DNA from: Aquibium oceanicum
GTDB lineage: Bacteria; Pseudomonadota; Alphaproteobacteria; Rhizobiales; Rhizobiaceae
NCBI RefSeq assembly: GCF_001889605.1
Contig: NZ_CP018172.1
Coordinates: 62,001 to 126,000 of the forward strand
Direction of reading: 5' to 3'
Length of the DNA: 64,000 nt
The first letter of the stretch is position 1. Each line of letters opens with the position of its first letter. A program made the position numbers and the translations under genes. Below, one piece after another: positions 26,542 through 35,494 of the stretch. Under the pieces are notes generated by a model. That model searched no databases, was not told the DNA's origin, and worked only from the letters and a program-made list of their open reading frames with translations.

Positions 26542-27803
26542 GCGGGTATGCGCCGGGGCTCAAAGCCGCCCTCCCCTTCGCAAGCTTGGGTATCGCGCTG
26601 CTTCTCTGCGGCGGTGCCTTCGTCCGATCCGAACAGTATCGTGCCGAATCGGACCTGAACTACAGTCAGACGTACGAGGTTCAGTGGCGGACGACGCAGA
26701 TCCGTGAGCATCTTGCTCGCATCCACGGCGAGCTGCGCCTGGCGGCGGCGACCGGCCGGATGGAAGCTGATCTCAAACGCCAGGTCTTCCTGCTCAATGC
26801 GAATGTAGACCAGCTGCTAAAGCTCGAGTATGCCCGGAAATTCTTGGGCGACCGCGATGTTGAGTTGTTGCGCGGCTTGCAGGCCATGGCGAGCGATCAC
26901 CTCGATCCGATTCTCGAAGGCAGCACGGACTTCAAAGGCGCACTTCAGGTCATGCCTGAATTGGAACAGCGGATGTTCGAGGTTTCCGGGACCGCTGTCG
27001 CGCATGCCGAGACCTTGAACACGACGGCGCATATTCAAGAAGCGGCGTCGCGAAACAGGTTTCTGTTTGCGGTAGCAGTGGTACTCGCCGCTGTCGGCTA
27101 TACGATCATCCATTTGCGGAATGCTTTCACCAAAAGGCAGGAGCAGCACCTGCGGTCGTTCTCTTCGCTCTACGCGCACATGACGCGGTCGCGTGTCACC
27201 GCCTTGAAGCTGTTTCTCGGCTATCAGGACGAAGAGAGCGCAAAGCACCCCGAAATGCTAGTGCCGGCAAGAGAAGCGGTCCAGCAGCTGGAAGCCATCA
27301 CGAACGGCCTCGGCGCAATAGCGTATGCGAATAGGGACGCTCGTCGGGAAAGTCTGGCGACGGTTCTCGATCAGCTAAGCACGATCGGTCCCTGCAAACT
27401 TCATATGCGTGTCAGCCCGGACGCCGCTCAGGCAAAGGTGCCGGCTGCGCCGATGCGCCTGATCCTCGATGAACTTGTCCAGAATGCCGAAGCCGCGCTT
27501 GGAGACCGGCCGAAAAGCCAGATCACGGTCGTCGCGAAAGTTAAAGATCGCCGCTTCGTCAAGCGGCGTGACTTGGTGGTCGAGATTCTCGATGATGGCC
27601 CGGGTATGTCAGCCGACGTAATGGCGAGGGCGAAAACGCCGTTCTTTTCTACGCGTGCAGGCCCACACACCGGGCTGGGGCTGACAGGCTGCGCGCAGAT
27701 GGCGGCGGCTTTCAACGGGACGTTGGTGCTCAATTCGGAATATTCCAAAGGTACGTCAGTCCGAGTTTCAATTCCGATCGAGCCCTTCGATGGTCACGAA
27801 TGA
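26538..27803 (+). CDS. Membrane sensor histidine kinase
   Basis: A 421-residue inner-membrane kinase. Two membrane helices (about 9-27 and 174-195) enclose a periplasmic sensor domain of about 145 residues. The ATPase domain has the N box (LDELVQNAEAAL, about 310), G1 (ILDDGPGMS), F box (TPFFST) and G2 (GPHTGLGL). The dimerisation helix (SSLYAHMTRSRVTALK) has only one candidate His and no standard H-box. Its ATG overlaps the stop of the exported protein gene. It probably signals to the response regulator at 24.7 kb, perhaps through the exported protein. Confidence 0.82.
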   Translation: MSGYAPGLKAALPFASLGIALLLCGGAFVRSEQYRAESDLNYSQTYEVQWRTTQIREHLARIHGELRLAAATGRMEADLKRQVFLLNANVDQLLKLEYARKFLGDRDVELLRGLQAMASDHLDPILEGSTDFKGALQVMPELEQRMFEVSGTAVAHAETLNTTAHIQEAASRNRFLFAVAVVLAAVGYTIIHLRNAFTKRQEQHLRSFSSLYAHMTRSRVTALKLFLGYQDEESAKHPEMLVPAREAVQQLEAITNGLGAIAYANRDARRESLATVLDQLSTIGPCKLHMRVSPDAAQAKVPAAPMRLILDELVQNAEAALGDRPKSQITVVAKVKDRRFVKRRDLVVEILDDGPGMSADVMARAKTPFFSTRAGPHTGLGLTGCAQMAAAFNGTLVLNSEYSKGTSVRVSIPIEPFDGHE

Positions 27804-28076
27804 GGTGGAATTGACAGCCGTGCAAGGCGAAGAGTTCTGCTGCTATTTCAGCAGCATAGGCCCGGCGCGATACTCCTCGGCGTCGCCTGCATGGTCATTG
27901 CACGGATGGGCGTTTTCAGCGAACCCTTGTCCGGTTGTCCCAGAGCGCCGTATGCCGTTGGATGACGTTTACTTTCTGTTAACGAAAAACTTCTTGCTGG
28001 ATCGTACGAATCGGCCATTAATCACGCTTACGACGCGGTTCGCTGCGGAAAAGCGTTATTCCGAAAATGGGCGCCG

Positions 28077-29282
28077 ATGAATGTGATGCCAGAGATCGAT
28101 GTTGAGCTTGAGTTCGACGAAGAGATTCTCGAGCAAGGAGAGCTCATTTCCGACAAACTGAACATGCTGCGGCTTGAACAGTATCCTCCGGATGCATTGA
28201 AGGGACTGCGGCGGTTCTCGTCGGCCGAGGTGGCAGAGTTTCTTGGAGTTACCCAGAACCATATTAAGAAGCTGCACCTCGAGGGCAAGGGTCCTGCCCC
28301 GGACGTCTCAAGTTCCGGGCGGCGTTCATATACGGCACAGCAGATGTTGGAGCTGCGTCACTACCTCGACAAACATGGCCGTTCGGACTTCAAGCGTTAT
28401 GTGCCGCAACGTCGACTTGGCGAGCCGCTTCAGGTTATCTCAGTGGTCAACTTTAAGGGCGGCAGCGGTAAGACTACGACCGCCGCCCATTTGGCGCAGT
28501 ATCTGGCGCTGACCGGGCATCGCGTGCTGGTGATTGACCTTGATCCCCAGGCGTCATTGTCTGCGCTTCACGGCGTGCAGCCCGAACTCGACAAGAACCT
28601 CTCGCTTTATGAAGCGCTACGGTATGACGAGTACAGGAAGTCGATTAAGGAGGTTATCCGCCCGACGAACTTTCCTGGCCTCGATATCGTGCCTGCCAAT
28701 CTAGAGCTCCAGGAGTACGAGTACGAGACGCCGTTGGCGGCATCGAATCGAAATTCGCCAGAAGGCCGCTTGTTCTTTACGCGCATTTCCACCGCACTTA
28801 GCGAAGTCGACGATCGCTATGATGTCGTCGTGATCGATTGCCCGCCACAACTGGGCTACCTCACACTAACGTCGCTGACGGCGTCGACATCCGTTCTTAT
28901 CACTGTGCATCCACAGATGCTCGATGTCATGTCGATGAGCCAGTTCCTGCTGATGCTTGGCGGCATTCTCCAATCTATCAAGGAAGCCGGGGCCACTGTC
29001 CGGCTGAAGTGGTTTCGCTATTTGGTTACGCGCTACGAGCCCACCGACGGCCCTCAGGCCCAAATGGTGGGCTTTCTGCAGGCGCTCTTCAACAAGCGCA
29101 TGTTGAAGAATCAAATGCTCAAGTCCACTGCCGTCTCCGATGCGGGGATTACGAAGCAAACCCTCTACGAGGTCGAGAAAAGTCAGTTTACTCGTACGAC
29201 ATATGAGCGAGCGATTGAGAGCTTGAACGCCGTAAATGCGGAAATCGTCTCCCTTGTGCACAAGGCGTGGGGGCGCAGATGA
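28077..29282 (+). CDS. repA: RepA partition ATPase of the repABC replicon
   Basis: A 401-residue ParA-type ATPase specific to repABC plasmids. It has an N-terminal helix-turn-helix region (about 40-85: FSSAEVAEFLGVTQNHIKKL), then the deviant Walker A VNFKGGSGKTTTAA (about 122-135), LDLDPQASL-type motif (VIDLDPQASLSAL) and VVIDCPPQLGYLT. RepA also represses its own operon. ATG 28077 begins the protein. RepB follows 75 bases downstream. Intact and of usual length. Confidence 0.93.
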   Translation: MNVMPEIDVELEFDEEILEQGELISDKLNMLRLEQYPPDALKGLRRFSSAEVAEFLGVTQNHIKKLHLEGKGPAPDVSSSGRRSYTAQQMLELRHYLDKHGRSDFKRYVPQRRLGEPLQVISVVNFKGGSGKTTTAAHLAQYLALTGHRVLVIDLDPQASLSALHGVQPELDKNLSLYEALRYDEYRKSIKEVIRPTNFPGLDIVPANLELQEYEYETPLAASNRNSPEGRLFFTRISTALSEVDDRYDVVVIDCPPQLGYLTLTSLTASTSVLITVHPQMLDVMSMSQFLLMLGGILQSIKEAGATVRLKWFRYLVTRYEPTDGPQAQMVGFLQALFNKRMLKNQMLKSTAVSDAGITKQTLYEVEKSQFTRTTYERAIESLNAVNAEIVSLVHKAWGRR

Positions 29283-29357
29283 TTGTCTTGACAGCCGTGC
29301 AGATCGGCAATTCGCCTTACAGTTTCAACACGTTCACGGGTCATCCTCGGTGTGCGA

Positions 29358-30342
29358 ATGGCTAGAAAACACCTCCTCGCAAGCGTGACAGCTTCATTGA
29401 AGGCTGAGAGATCACAATCATCGTCGGAAGCTCGATCCGAGTATACGAGGAAGGGTGCATCGCGTTCGATGCGGCAATCTCTCGACGAGCTTGCCGAGAG
29501 CAGCATGAAGATGCTTGCAGGTGAAACAGTGGTTTCGCTAGATCCAGCTGACCTCGATAGCTCATTCGTCGCCGACCGAATTGACGAAAGCGATGAAGAG
29601 TACGCACAGCTGCGAGAGGCCATCAAGCAGTCTGGCCAATCGACGCCGATCTTGGTGCGTCCGCATCCTGATGCTGCGGGTCGGTACATGATCGTGTTCG
29701 GTCATCGCCGGGCCAAGGTAGCGCGGGAACTCGGGGCTCTGGTTCGAGCGGTGGTCAAGCCGCTCGCCGATATCGAACACGTGATTGCGCAGGGCCAGGA
29801 AAACACCGCCCGGTCCGATCTGTCATTTATCGAGAAGGCGTTGTTCGCGCAGCGATTGCTCGACCAAGGAATGACCAGGTCCACCATCAAGTCTGCTTTG
29901 ACCGTGGATGATACGCTGCTCTCGCGCATGTTGTCTGTCGCCGGGGGATACCTAAGCCCGTTCTGAGCGCTGTTGGTGCTGCCAAGGGAGTCGGCCGAGA
30001 CCGCTGGGAAGAACTGAAGAAGTTGGTTCAGAATCCGACGAACGCGGAAAGATCGGTCGAGTTTGTCGAGGCCGACGAGTTCGCCAAGGCTCAAGACAGC
30101 GAGCAAGGGTTCAATCTTCTTTTGAGTTTTCTAAAGAGCACTAGGACCCCGAGAAAAGCACGTGTCATTCCTGGATCGAAGGTCTGGGCTCCAGAGGATC
30201 GATCACTCGTAGTCGCTGTCAATCCCGGGCAGGCGGTCTCTCGCTCGAGTTCAAGGACAAGGGAGCCAAGCCTTTTGGCGAATGGCTCGCCAGGAATCTG
30301 GACAGCCTCTACGAGGCCTTCAGAAAATCGGAAAATAGATAA
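29358..30342 (+). pseudogene. repB: RepB centromere-binding protein, two frameshifts as sequenced
   Basis: A ParB-family protein of repABC plasmids. ATG 29358 starts MARKHLLASVT; the core has SMRQSLDELAE, DRIDESDEEYAQLREAI, ILVRPHPDAAGRYMIVFGHRR and the helix-turn-helix region to LLSRMLSVAGG. The frame breaks at GGGGG 29943-29947 and again near 30235. One base added at each restores IPKPVLSAVGAAKGVGRDRW and then LSLEFKDKGAKPFGEWLA, giving 328 residues, the normal size. RepB loads RepA and binds parS. As sequenced it would be a truncated 202-residue protein. Confidence 0.85.
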
Positions 30343-30360
30343 CGGAGATCGAACCAGCAA

Positions 30361-30450
30361 TAGAAAAAGGCCCCCGAACGTCACCGCGCGGAAGCCCTTC
30401 TCGTATTCTCTGACAAGATCGAGAATCGCAAATCCGCGAATCACTGTCAA
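30361..30450 (-). ncRNA. repABC antisense ctRNA (incA/incalpha) with its promoter
   Basis: In the repB-repC gap the minus strand has TTGACA (30450-30445), exactly 17 bases, then GATTCT (30427-30422). A transcript from about 30415 would be roughly 52 nt and end in an imperfect hairpin (AAGGGCTTCCG paired with CGGGGGCCTT) followed by a T run at 30368-30364. This is the known place and form of the counter-transcribed RNA that represses repC and gives incompatibility. The exact start is inferred. Confidence 0.7.
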
Positions 30451-30508
30451 GAGTCTCGGCGTCGTTTCGGCGAGCAGGTTTCTTTTGCCCAACGACAGGT
30501 GAAGGAAA

Positions 30509-31831
30509 ATGCAGACGCATATGACAACGACGCCCTTTGGGCGGCGGCCGGTGACGCTTGCCATGATGGCCAGCCAGGTCGCAGCGAACGCCATGCCCGA
30601 GGGCGCCAGCGTTCAGAAATGGCATGTCTTCAAATCCATACGTGAAGCCAAGGATATGATCGGCGCCACGGATCGCTCCTTGGCGATTCTCAACGCGCTA
30701 TTGTCTTTCCATCGGGATATGGAGCTTTCGGCCAAAGGCGAACTCGTCGTCTGGCCGTCGAACGAGCAGCTCATGGCCCGCGCGAATGGCATGCCGGCGA
30801 CAACATTGCGGCGTCATCTGGCCGTCCTGGTCGATTGTGGGCTGATCATCCGCCGGGACAGCCCAAACGGCAAACGCTTTGCACGCAAGGGTCGGGGCGG
30901 GCAGATCGAACAGGCCTACGGCTTCGATCTGTCGCCGATCGTCGCGCGTGCCGGGGAGTTCGCCGAACTGGCTGAGACGGTTCAGACCGAAAAGCGCGCC
31001 TATAAGGCTGCCAGAGAGCGCCTGACCTTGTTGCGCCGGGACATCGTGAAGATGATCGACGCCGGCATCGAGGAGGGGGTTGCAGGCAATTGGGGCAAGA
31101 TGACTCGGACCTATCAAGGGATTATCGGCCGGCTCCCGCGAACCGCCCCACGGCAACTTATCGAGGATATCTGCGAGGACCTGGATCTGCTTTGGATTGA
31201 AATCCGTGACGCACTGGAATCTTTCACGAAAACACAGAATCCGGACGCCAATGAGTCCCATTCCGGTCGCCACATACAAAATTCAAACCCAGACTCCATA
31301 TCTGAATCTAAAAACGGCTCAGGAAATAAGCAAGAAGCGGGCGGCAACGCTGCGGAAAACGACAACCTGCACAGCTTGCCCAAACGGGAATTGCCCTTGG
31401 GGATCGTGCTGGACGCCTGCGGAAACTGGCGCGAGCTGGCCAAGGATGGCGAAATCCACAACTGGCGCGACTTTCTGGCGGCGGCGGAGGTCGCCCGGCC
31501 GATGCTGGGGGTCAGCCCCAGCGCCTGGCGAGAGGCCTGCGATGCGCTCGGCGAACGCCAAGCGGCGATCACGTTGGCCGCGATCTATCAGCGCGCTGAT
31601 CAGATCAATAGCGCCGGCGGCTATTTACGCAGCCTGACCGATCGAGCCCGCGACGGGAAATTCTCGGCCTGGCCGATGGTGATGGCGCTCTTGCGCGCGA
31701 AACTGGATACCCAGAAGGCGGCCGCGCAGACCCCAGGCGGGTCGCCGGACGATGGCGATGGCGACAACAGGGAAGGGCGGCTCGAGGTGTCGGAAGCGCT
31801 TCTCAGAAGCTTGCGCAGGCCGAAATCGTGA
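30509..31831 (+). CDS. repC: RepC replication initiator
   Basis: A 440-residue initiator of repABC plasmids. The family start (TTTPFGRRPVTLAM, WHVFKSIREAKDMIGATDR) is clear, the winged-helix region (MARANGMPATTLRRHLAVLVDCGLI) is near 90-115, and the C-terminal domain follows a Ser/Asn-rich linker (about 250-285). The origin normally lies inside repC. ATG 30509 follows GGTGAAGGA. The antisense RNA encoded just upstream controls it. Intact. Confidence 0.93.
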   Translation: MQTHMTTTPFGRRPVTLAMMASQVAANAMPEGASVQKWHVFKSIREAKDMIGATDRSLAILNALLSFHRDMELSAKGELVVWPSNEQLMARANGMPATTLRRHLAVLVDCGLIIRRDSPNGKRFARKGRGGQIEQAYGFDLSPIVARAGEFAELAETVQTEKRAYKAARERLTLLRRDIVKMIDAGIEEGVAGNWGKMTRTYQGIIGRLPRTAPRQLIEDICEDLDLLWIEIRDALESFTKTQNPDANESHSGRHIQNSNPDSISESKNGSGNKQEAGGNAAENDNLHSLPKRELPLGIVLDACGNWRELAKDGEIHNWRDFLAAAEVARPMLGVSPSAWREACDALGERQAAITLAAIYQRADQINSAGGYLRSLTDRARDGKFSAWPMVMALLRAKLDTQKAAAQTPGGSPDDGDGDNREGRLEVSEALLRSLRRPKS

Positions 31832-31903
31832 TGGCGGATGTATCGGTGCGTCCACAGACGGCTGATCGGTGGCACGGCCGCGTGCGTGGATCAAGCCAGG
31901 AGC

Positions 31904-32331
31904 TCATCTGTCGCCCACTAGACCGTCGAACGCCTCAAGCAGCGCATCCACGATTGCTTGACCCAGCGCCTGAGCCGTCTCGCCGATTTGAGCTTCGTCT
32001 CCGCGGCGGGAAGCGGTGGCCAGATTCGAACCCTGATCTGTCAGGATCGCATTGGCCCGATCGATCGCCCATTGTGCGAAATCGTCCCGGCTGTCGACGA
32101 TTCTTTGTTCCACGACGGCGCGCCCCGCGTTTACGATTCCTTTGGCCGATCCCGGCTACGATCAGGGTGCGCGATAGGTATTGCGTTCGCGCGAATACAT
32201 TCGTGGCCTCTCGGAATTTGCTGAACAAGCCGTTCCGCTTCACCCTGTCGAGAAGATCCTCGACCCCTGAGGGAGCCGCGTAGATGAACACGCAGATGTC
32301 CCAGATGGCCGTGGTGTCGGCCGGGATTCAT
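31904..32331 (-). pseudogene. Unknown third gene coupled to the toxin-antitoxin pair, frameshifted
   Basis: ATG 32331-32329 overlaps the vapC stop (ATGA). The parts DTTAIWDICVFIYAAPSG, LLDRVKRNGLFSKFREATNV and RIVDSRDDFAQWAIDRANAI lie in successive frames and fit one helical protein of about 141 residues. Here each break needs one base fewer (in the C/G runs near 32320 and 32151), the opposite of most breaks in the window. No domain is recognised. The overlap suggests a three-gene phd-vapC-X operon. Confidence 0.5.
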
Positions 32332-32750
32332 GCAGTCCAAGGATCGAATAGCTCGAAGTCAAAACCCTCGAAATCCTTCGTGTTGCGGGTCGCCAAGGTG
32401 AGCTGTTTCGCCGTCGCTGTCGCGGCGATCAGGCCATCCATGGATGAAAGGCCGCGACCGTGCCGCTTCGCCAGCGCCATCAGATCGCCCCAGACCAGAG
32501 CGATCGTCTCGTCAACATGCAGCACTCTATGCTCGAAACGCTGTGGGAGATCTCGCGCTAGCCATTCGGCTAGAGCCTCGCGTTTCCGCCCTGCGTCCAT
32601 GAGGGCGACGCCGCGCCGGATTTCGGCAATCGATACCACGCTGATGAACGAATGGTCCTCATCGAGTTGGTCCAGCCATCCTAAGACTCTTGGGTCGGGG
32701 GCAGGCTTCGTCACCTCGGAGAGGACATTCGTGTCGAGCAACACGTTCAC
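32328..32750 (-). CDS. vapC: VapC-type PIN-domain toxin
   Basis: A 140-residue ribonuclease toxin of the PIN family. The start VLLDTNVLSEV holds the first acidic residue, followed by ISVVSIAEIRRGV with the conserved Glu, then LSSMDGLIAATA with the third acidic residue, and LATRNTKDFEGF with the final Asp. Antitoxin and toxin genes overlap by four bases. It probably cleaves an RNA target when the antitoxin is lost. It serves plasmid maintenance next to repABC. Confidence 0.9.
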   Translation of the reverse strand: MNVLLDTNVLSEVTKPAPDPRVLGWLDQLDEDHSFISVVSIAEIRRGVALMDAGRKREALAEWLARDLPQRFEHRVLHVDETIALVWGDLMALAKRHGRGLSSMDGLIAATATAKQLTLATRNTKDFEGFDFELFDPWTA

Positions 32751-33013
32751 AGCTGCAGATCACGTGGTTCGTCGCGCTGACGCTCGAGGTCAAGCTCGGC
32801 GCCGCGCATCGGCGAATCCATCAGGAACTCCGCAAGTGTGCCCTTTCGCACCGTCTTGCGCTGCCATTCCTCGGCCGAGACGACAACCACGCTTGGCTTA
32901 CCGTTCCGGGTGATTGTTTGAGGTGCAGACTGCGCACGCTCAATGACCTCCGACAGCCGTGCCTTTGCTCCGGCGACCGTCCAGCTGGCGTCTTCTTTGG
33001 GAGCAGATAGCAT
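32747..33013 (-). CDS. Phd/YefM-family antitoxin
   Basis: An 88-residue antitoxin: SWTVAGAKARLSEVIERAQ and QTITRNGKPSVVVVSAEEWQ are the DNA-binding Phd/YefM fold, and the C-terminal 30 residues (TLAEFLMDSPMRGAEL) would wrap the toxin. It starts with ATG 33013 after GGAGG and overlaps vapC. Repeated TAGTCA words upstream are candidate self-regulatory sites. Confidence 0.9.
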   Translation of the reverse strand: MLSAPKEDASWTVAGAKARLSEVIERAQSAPQTITRNGKPSVVVVSAEEWQRKTVRKGTLAEFLMDSPMRGAELDLERQRDEPRDLQL

Positions 33014-33016
33014 CGT

Positions 33017-33056
33017 TGACCTCCATGACCACGTTGACTATCATGACTATATGAGC
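33017..33056 (-). promoter_or_regulatory. Candidate promoter/operator of the toxin-antitoxin operon
   Basis: On the minus strand the words ATAGTCATG, ATAGTCAACG and GTGGTCATGG follow each other within 30 bases just upstream of GGAGG and the antitoxin ATG. Such partly symmetric repeats are typical sites for Phd/YefM autoregulation. The -10 and -35 hexamers are not clear. Confidence 0.3.
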
Positions 33057-33094
33057 TTGCCCATTCGGCCGCAACAGGGCAGGGGAGGGGCTTT

Positions 33095-34338
33095 TCAGAG
33101 CCCCGAGGCCTTGGTGAGGTTTACTCGGAAGCGGTCACGGCGGCGCTGATATTTGCGCGTCATCTCCGCCGAGGTATGACCGAGCTGCTTTGCACGTAGC
33201 GTTCGTCGACTTCGGCAGACGAAGCGAGGCCTGACCGAAGTGAGTGCCCTGCAAACAGCTTGCCACGCTTGCTCTCCGGCAGATCGCCGCGGACACCGGC
33301 GGCGAGAGCGGTCCGCTTGACGAGGCGGGCGACTTCCTGATCGTTGAGGCGCTCGGCACCGACCTTCTTTCCTTGCCCGGTGACGCGCCGGAATAATGGG
33401 CCATGCGCGATACGCCCGAACTTCAGCCATGTTTCCAACGCGACCACAGGGCAGGTGGTATCCGACGAGCCGCGTCCCACTTCAACTTCGCGCCAGCCGG
33501 TCTTGCCGCGCAGCGTGACCAGCATGCCCTTGTCGAGGATTTCCACCCAGCCAGAAGAATCCTCGGTCTGTTCGCGGCCGACGTCGAGTCCAACAATCTC
33601 GGAGCGGCGCAGGCCGCCGGCGAAGCCGAGCAGCAGCATGGCTCTGTCCCGCATTCCGCGCAGGGTGCCGCGATCAATGGTTTCCAGCATGGCGATCAGA
33701 TCCTCAGGCAGGATCGCTTCCTTCTGTCGGGGAGGAGAGGCGTGCTTGTTGCGGATGCCGGCCATGACGGTTGCGATATGGCGATCCTTGCGGTCGAGCG
33801 GCTGGCCGCGCTGCGCAAAATTCCAGGTGAGGGAGGACAGACGACGCTCGATCGTCGACACCGCTTTTTTGTCCCCTGAATTCGTACCTGCCGAACTGCC
33901 TGATGCGAGTGCTGTGATGTAGAGCCCGACGACTTGCGGATCGGGCGGGGTGGCCAAAAAACCTTGGCGCCGGCACCAGGAGGAAAAATGCTTCCAGTCG
34001 GAGGCGTAGGCACGCCGCGTGTTGGCGGAACTCGCTGCTTCGACATAGTCGCGGGCGCGGTCGGCGAGTTTTTCAAGATGATCGGGCAGGCGCTCGATCT
34101 CGCGGGCTGCAGCCGGCAGGGAAGGGGAGGGCGCTTGGGCTTCCGCTGGCGGCGCTTCCGGCCGACGGCCCATATCCATGACGATGTCAACGATGTCGGG
34201 CAGGTCGTCGGCGATCAGGTGATCGCGCTCGGTCGATCCAGCCGGCCCGGTTTGGTCGTCATCCGGCGGCGTTTCCTGTGATCGAGCGGAGCGATGCCGA
34301 GCACGGCGTTCGCGGTTTTGATCGACGAGAGAGGCCAT
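33095..34338 (-). pseudogene. Tyrosine recombinase/integrase, frameshifted as sequenced
   Basis: A phage-type integrase of about 414 residues. The core-binding domain (about 95-200: ANTRRAYASDWKHFSSWC) precedes the catalytic domain with Arg in LLGFAGGLRRSEIVGL, HxxR in FAGHSLRSGLA, and, after a frame break at TTT 33189-33191, QLGHTSAEMTRKY with the His and nucleophile Tyr. One added base joins them. As sequenced the protein loses the Tyr and would be inactive. It may resolve plasmid multimers or have brought in the neighbouring genes. Confidence 0.8.
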
Positions 34339-34450
34339 TTCCTACATAGAGAGCAAACGACCGATAATGCAACATTATCATTCATTATGATGCCACGACA
34401 GGTGCGGCGGTTCATTGCCTTTTCGATTGCGAAAAGCGCCGCGGTGAACC

Positions 34451-35491
34451 ATGCTGCCGCTAATGATTCTGCGCCCGCAACCCACCTCGCGCCAGCACAC
34501 CACGCTTGGTGGTGCCGCTTCGACCGCCCCGATGGCACCAGTGCCGGCCTGGCTGCGCCGGGCCGTCCCGGATGCGCAAAGCCTTGCGGGAAAAGGTGTG
34601 GAGCCAAATGCCCTTGAGGATGTCGCGCTCGCCGCCGGCGCCGCCATTGGCGCGCTCGATGCCGTGGTCCGCCGGCAGGAGCGTTGGTCCGGCGCCTGGC
34701 GGCAGCGGCTGGCCCTTGCGGCGGCCGCGGTGACGACAAAACAGGCAGGGCGCGCCGAGGACGAAGGTCAATTGCGTGATGCCATTCTGCTGACAAGGCC
34801 CGGCGACGATGTCGGCCCCGCCGGCCGCATGTTTTCGGGGTGGCGCAGGCTGGCCGGAACACCTGCGGAAAAACTGCTGACCGTGGCGAGCATCGGCACG
34901 GTGCTGGATGATTTCGGAATTGCGCATGACGATGCGGCGATCGGCGATCTGGCGCACGAGCTTCGCCAGAATTTCAGCGCGGGAGTCGTTGGACTATTGA
35001 CCGGCGCTTTTGCGGCTGCCGAGCGCCATGGGTTCGGACGCGTGGCCGGGGCATGGTTCGCCGACGCTCTTGTTGCGCAGCGCCTGGGCTGGGCACATGC
35101 GGTGCCGCTGTTGGGTCGAGAAGCATCCCTGGGCGCAAGAACTAGCCTGCGTCGATCGGCAGCCAGCGCCGTGGTTACCAGCATTGAGACGGATGCTGAG
35201 CGTGTCATCACTCTGCTTGCCGCGCAGGCGCGCGCCCCGCTGCGTGCCATCGATCTTTTTGCCGAGCTCGGGCGTCGCGCGGACCGGCTGCTCGGCGTCG
35301 CGCCAAAACTGAGGGCCAGGGCGGCGGACGCCGTGGTCGAAAGGCTGTTGTCCGACGATGCCATGGTCGCGTCCCAACAGATCGCAGGCATGAGCGACCG
35401 TGGCCTGCGCCGGCTGTTCGATCGCCTGGTCGAGCTCGGCGCCGTGCGTGAGCTCTCCGGCCGCTCAACGTTCCGCATCTACGGGCTTTAG
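34451..35491 (+). CDS. DUF1403-family protein
   Basis: A 346-residue soluble protein I recognise as DUF1403, a family from rhizobial plasmids with no assigned function. APVPAWLRRAVPDA opens the conserved part at about 30; helical repeats with many Ala, Arg and Leu follow (DAILLTRPGDDVGPAGRM, ERHGFGRVAGAWFADAL), ending in GLRRLFDRLVELGAVRELSGR, which looks like a winged helix. It is divergent from the recombinase gene and only three bases before the ScpB gene, so the two are cotranscribed. Confidence 0.75.
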   Translation: MLPLMILRPQPTSRQHTTLGGAASTAPMAPVPAWLRRAVPDAQSLAGKGVEPNALEDVALAAGAAIGALDAVVRRQERWSGAWRQRLALAAAAVTTKQAGRAEDEGQLRDAILLTRPGDDVGPAGRMFSGWRRLAGTPAEKLLTVASIGTVLDDFGIAHDDAAIGDLAHELRQNFSAGVVGLLTGAFAAAERHGFGRVAGAWFADALVAQRLGWAHAVPLLGREASLGARTSLRRSAASAVVTSIETDAERVITLLAAQARAPLRAIDLFAELGRRADRLLGVAPKLRARAADAVVERLLSDDAMVASQQIAGMSDRGLRRLFDRLVELGAVRELSGRSTFRIYGL

Positions 35492-35494
35492 GAA

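Noticed and set aside
28038-28053. GTTCGCTGCGGAAAAG as a repABC parS site
   Set aside because: The half-sites are not symmetric at the last base (AAG instead of AAC) and no second copy was seen.
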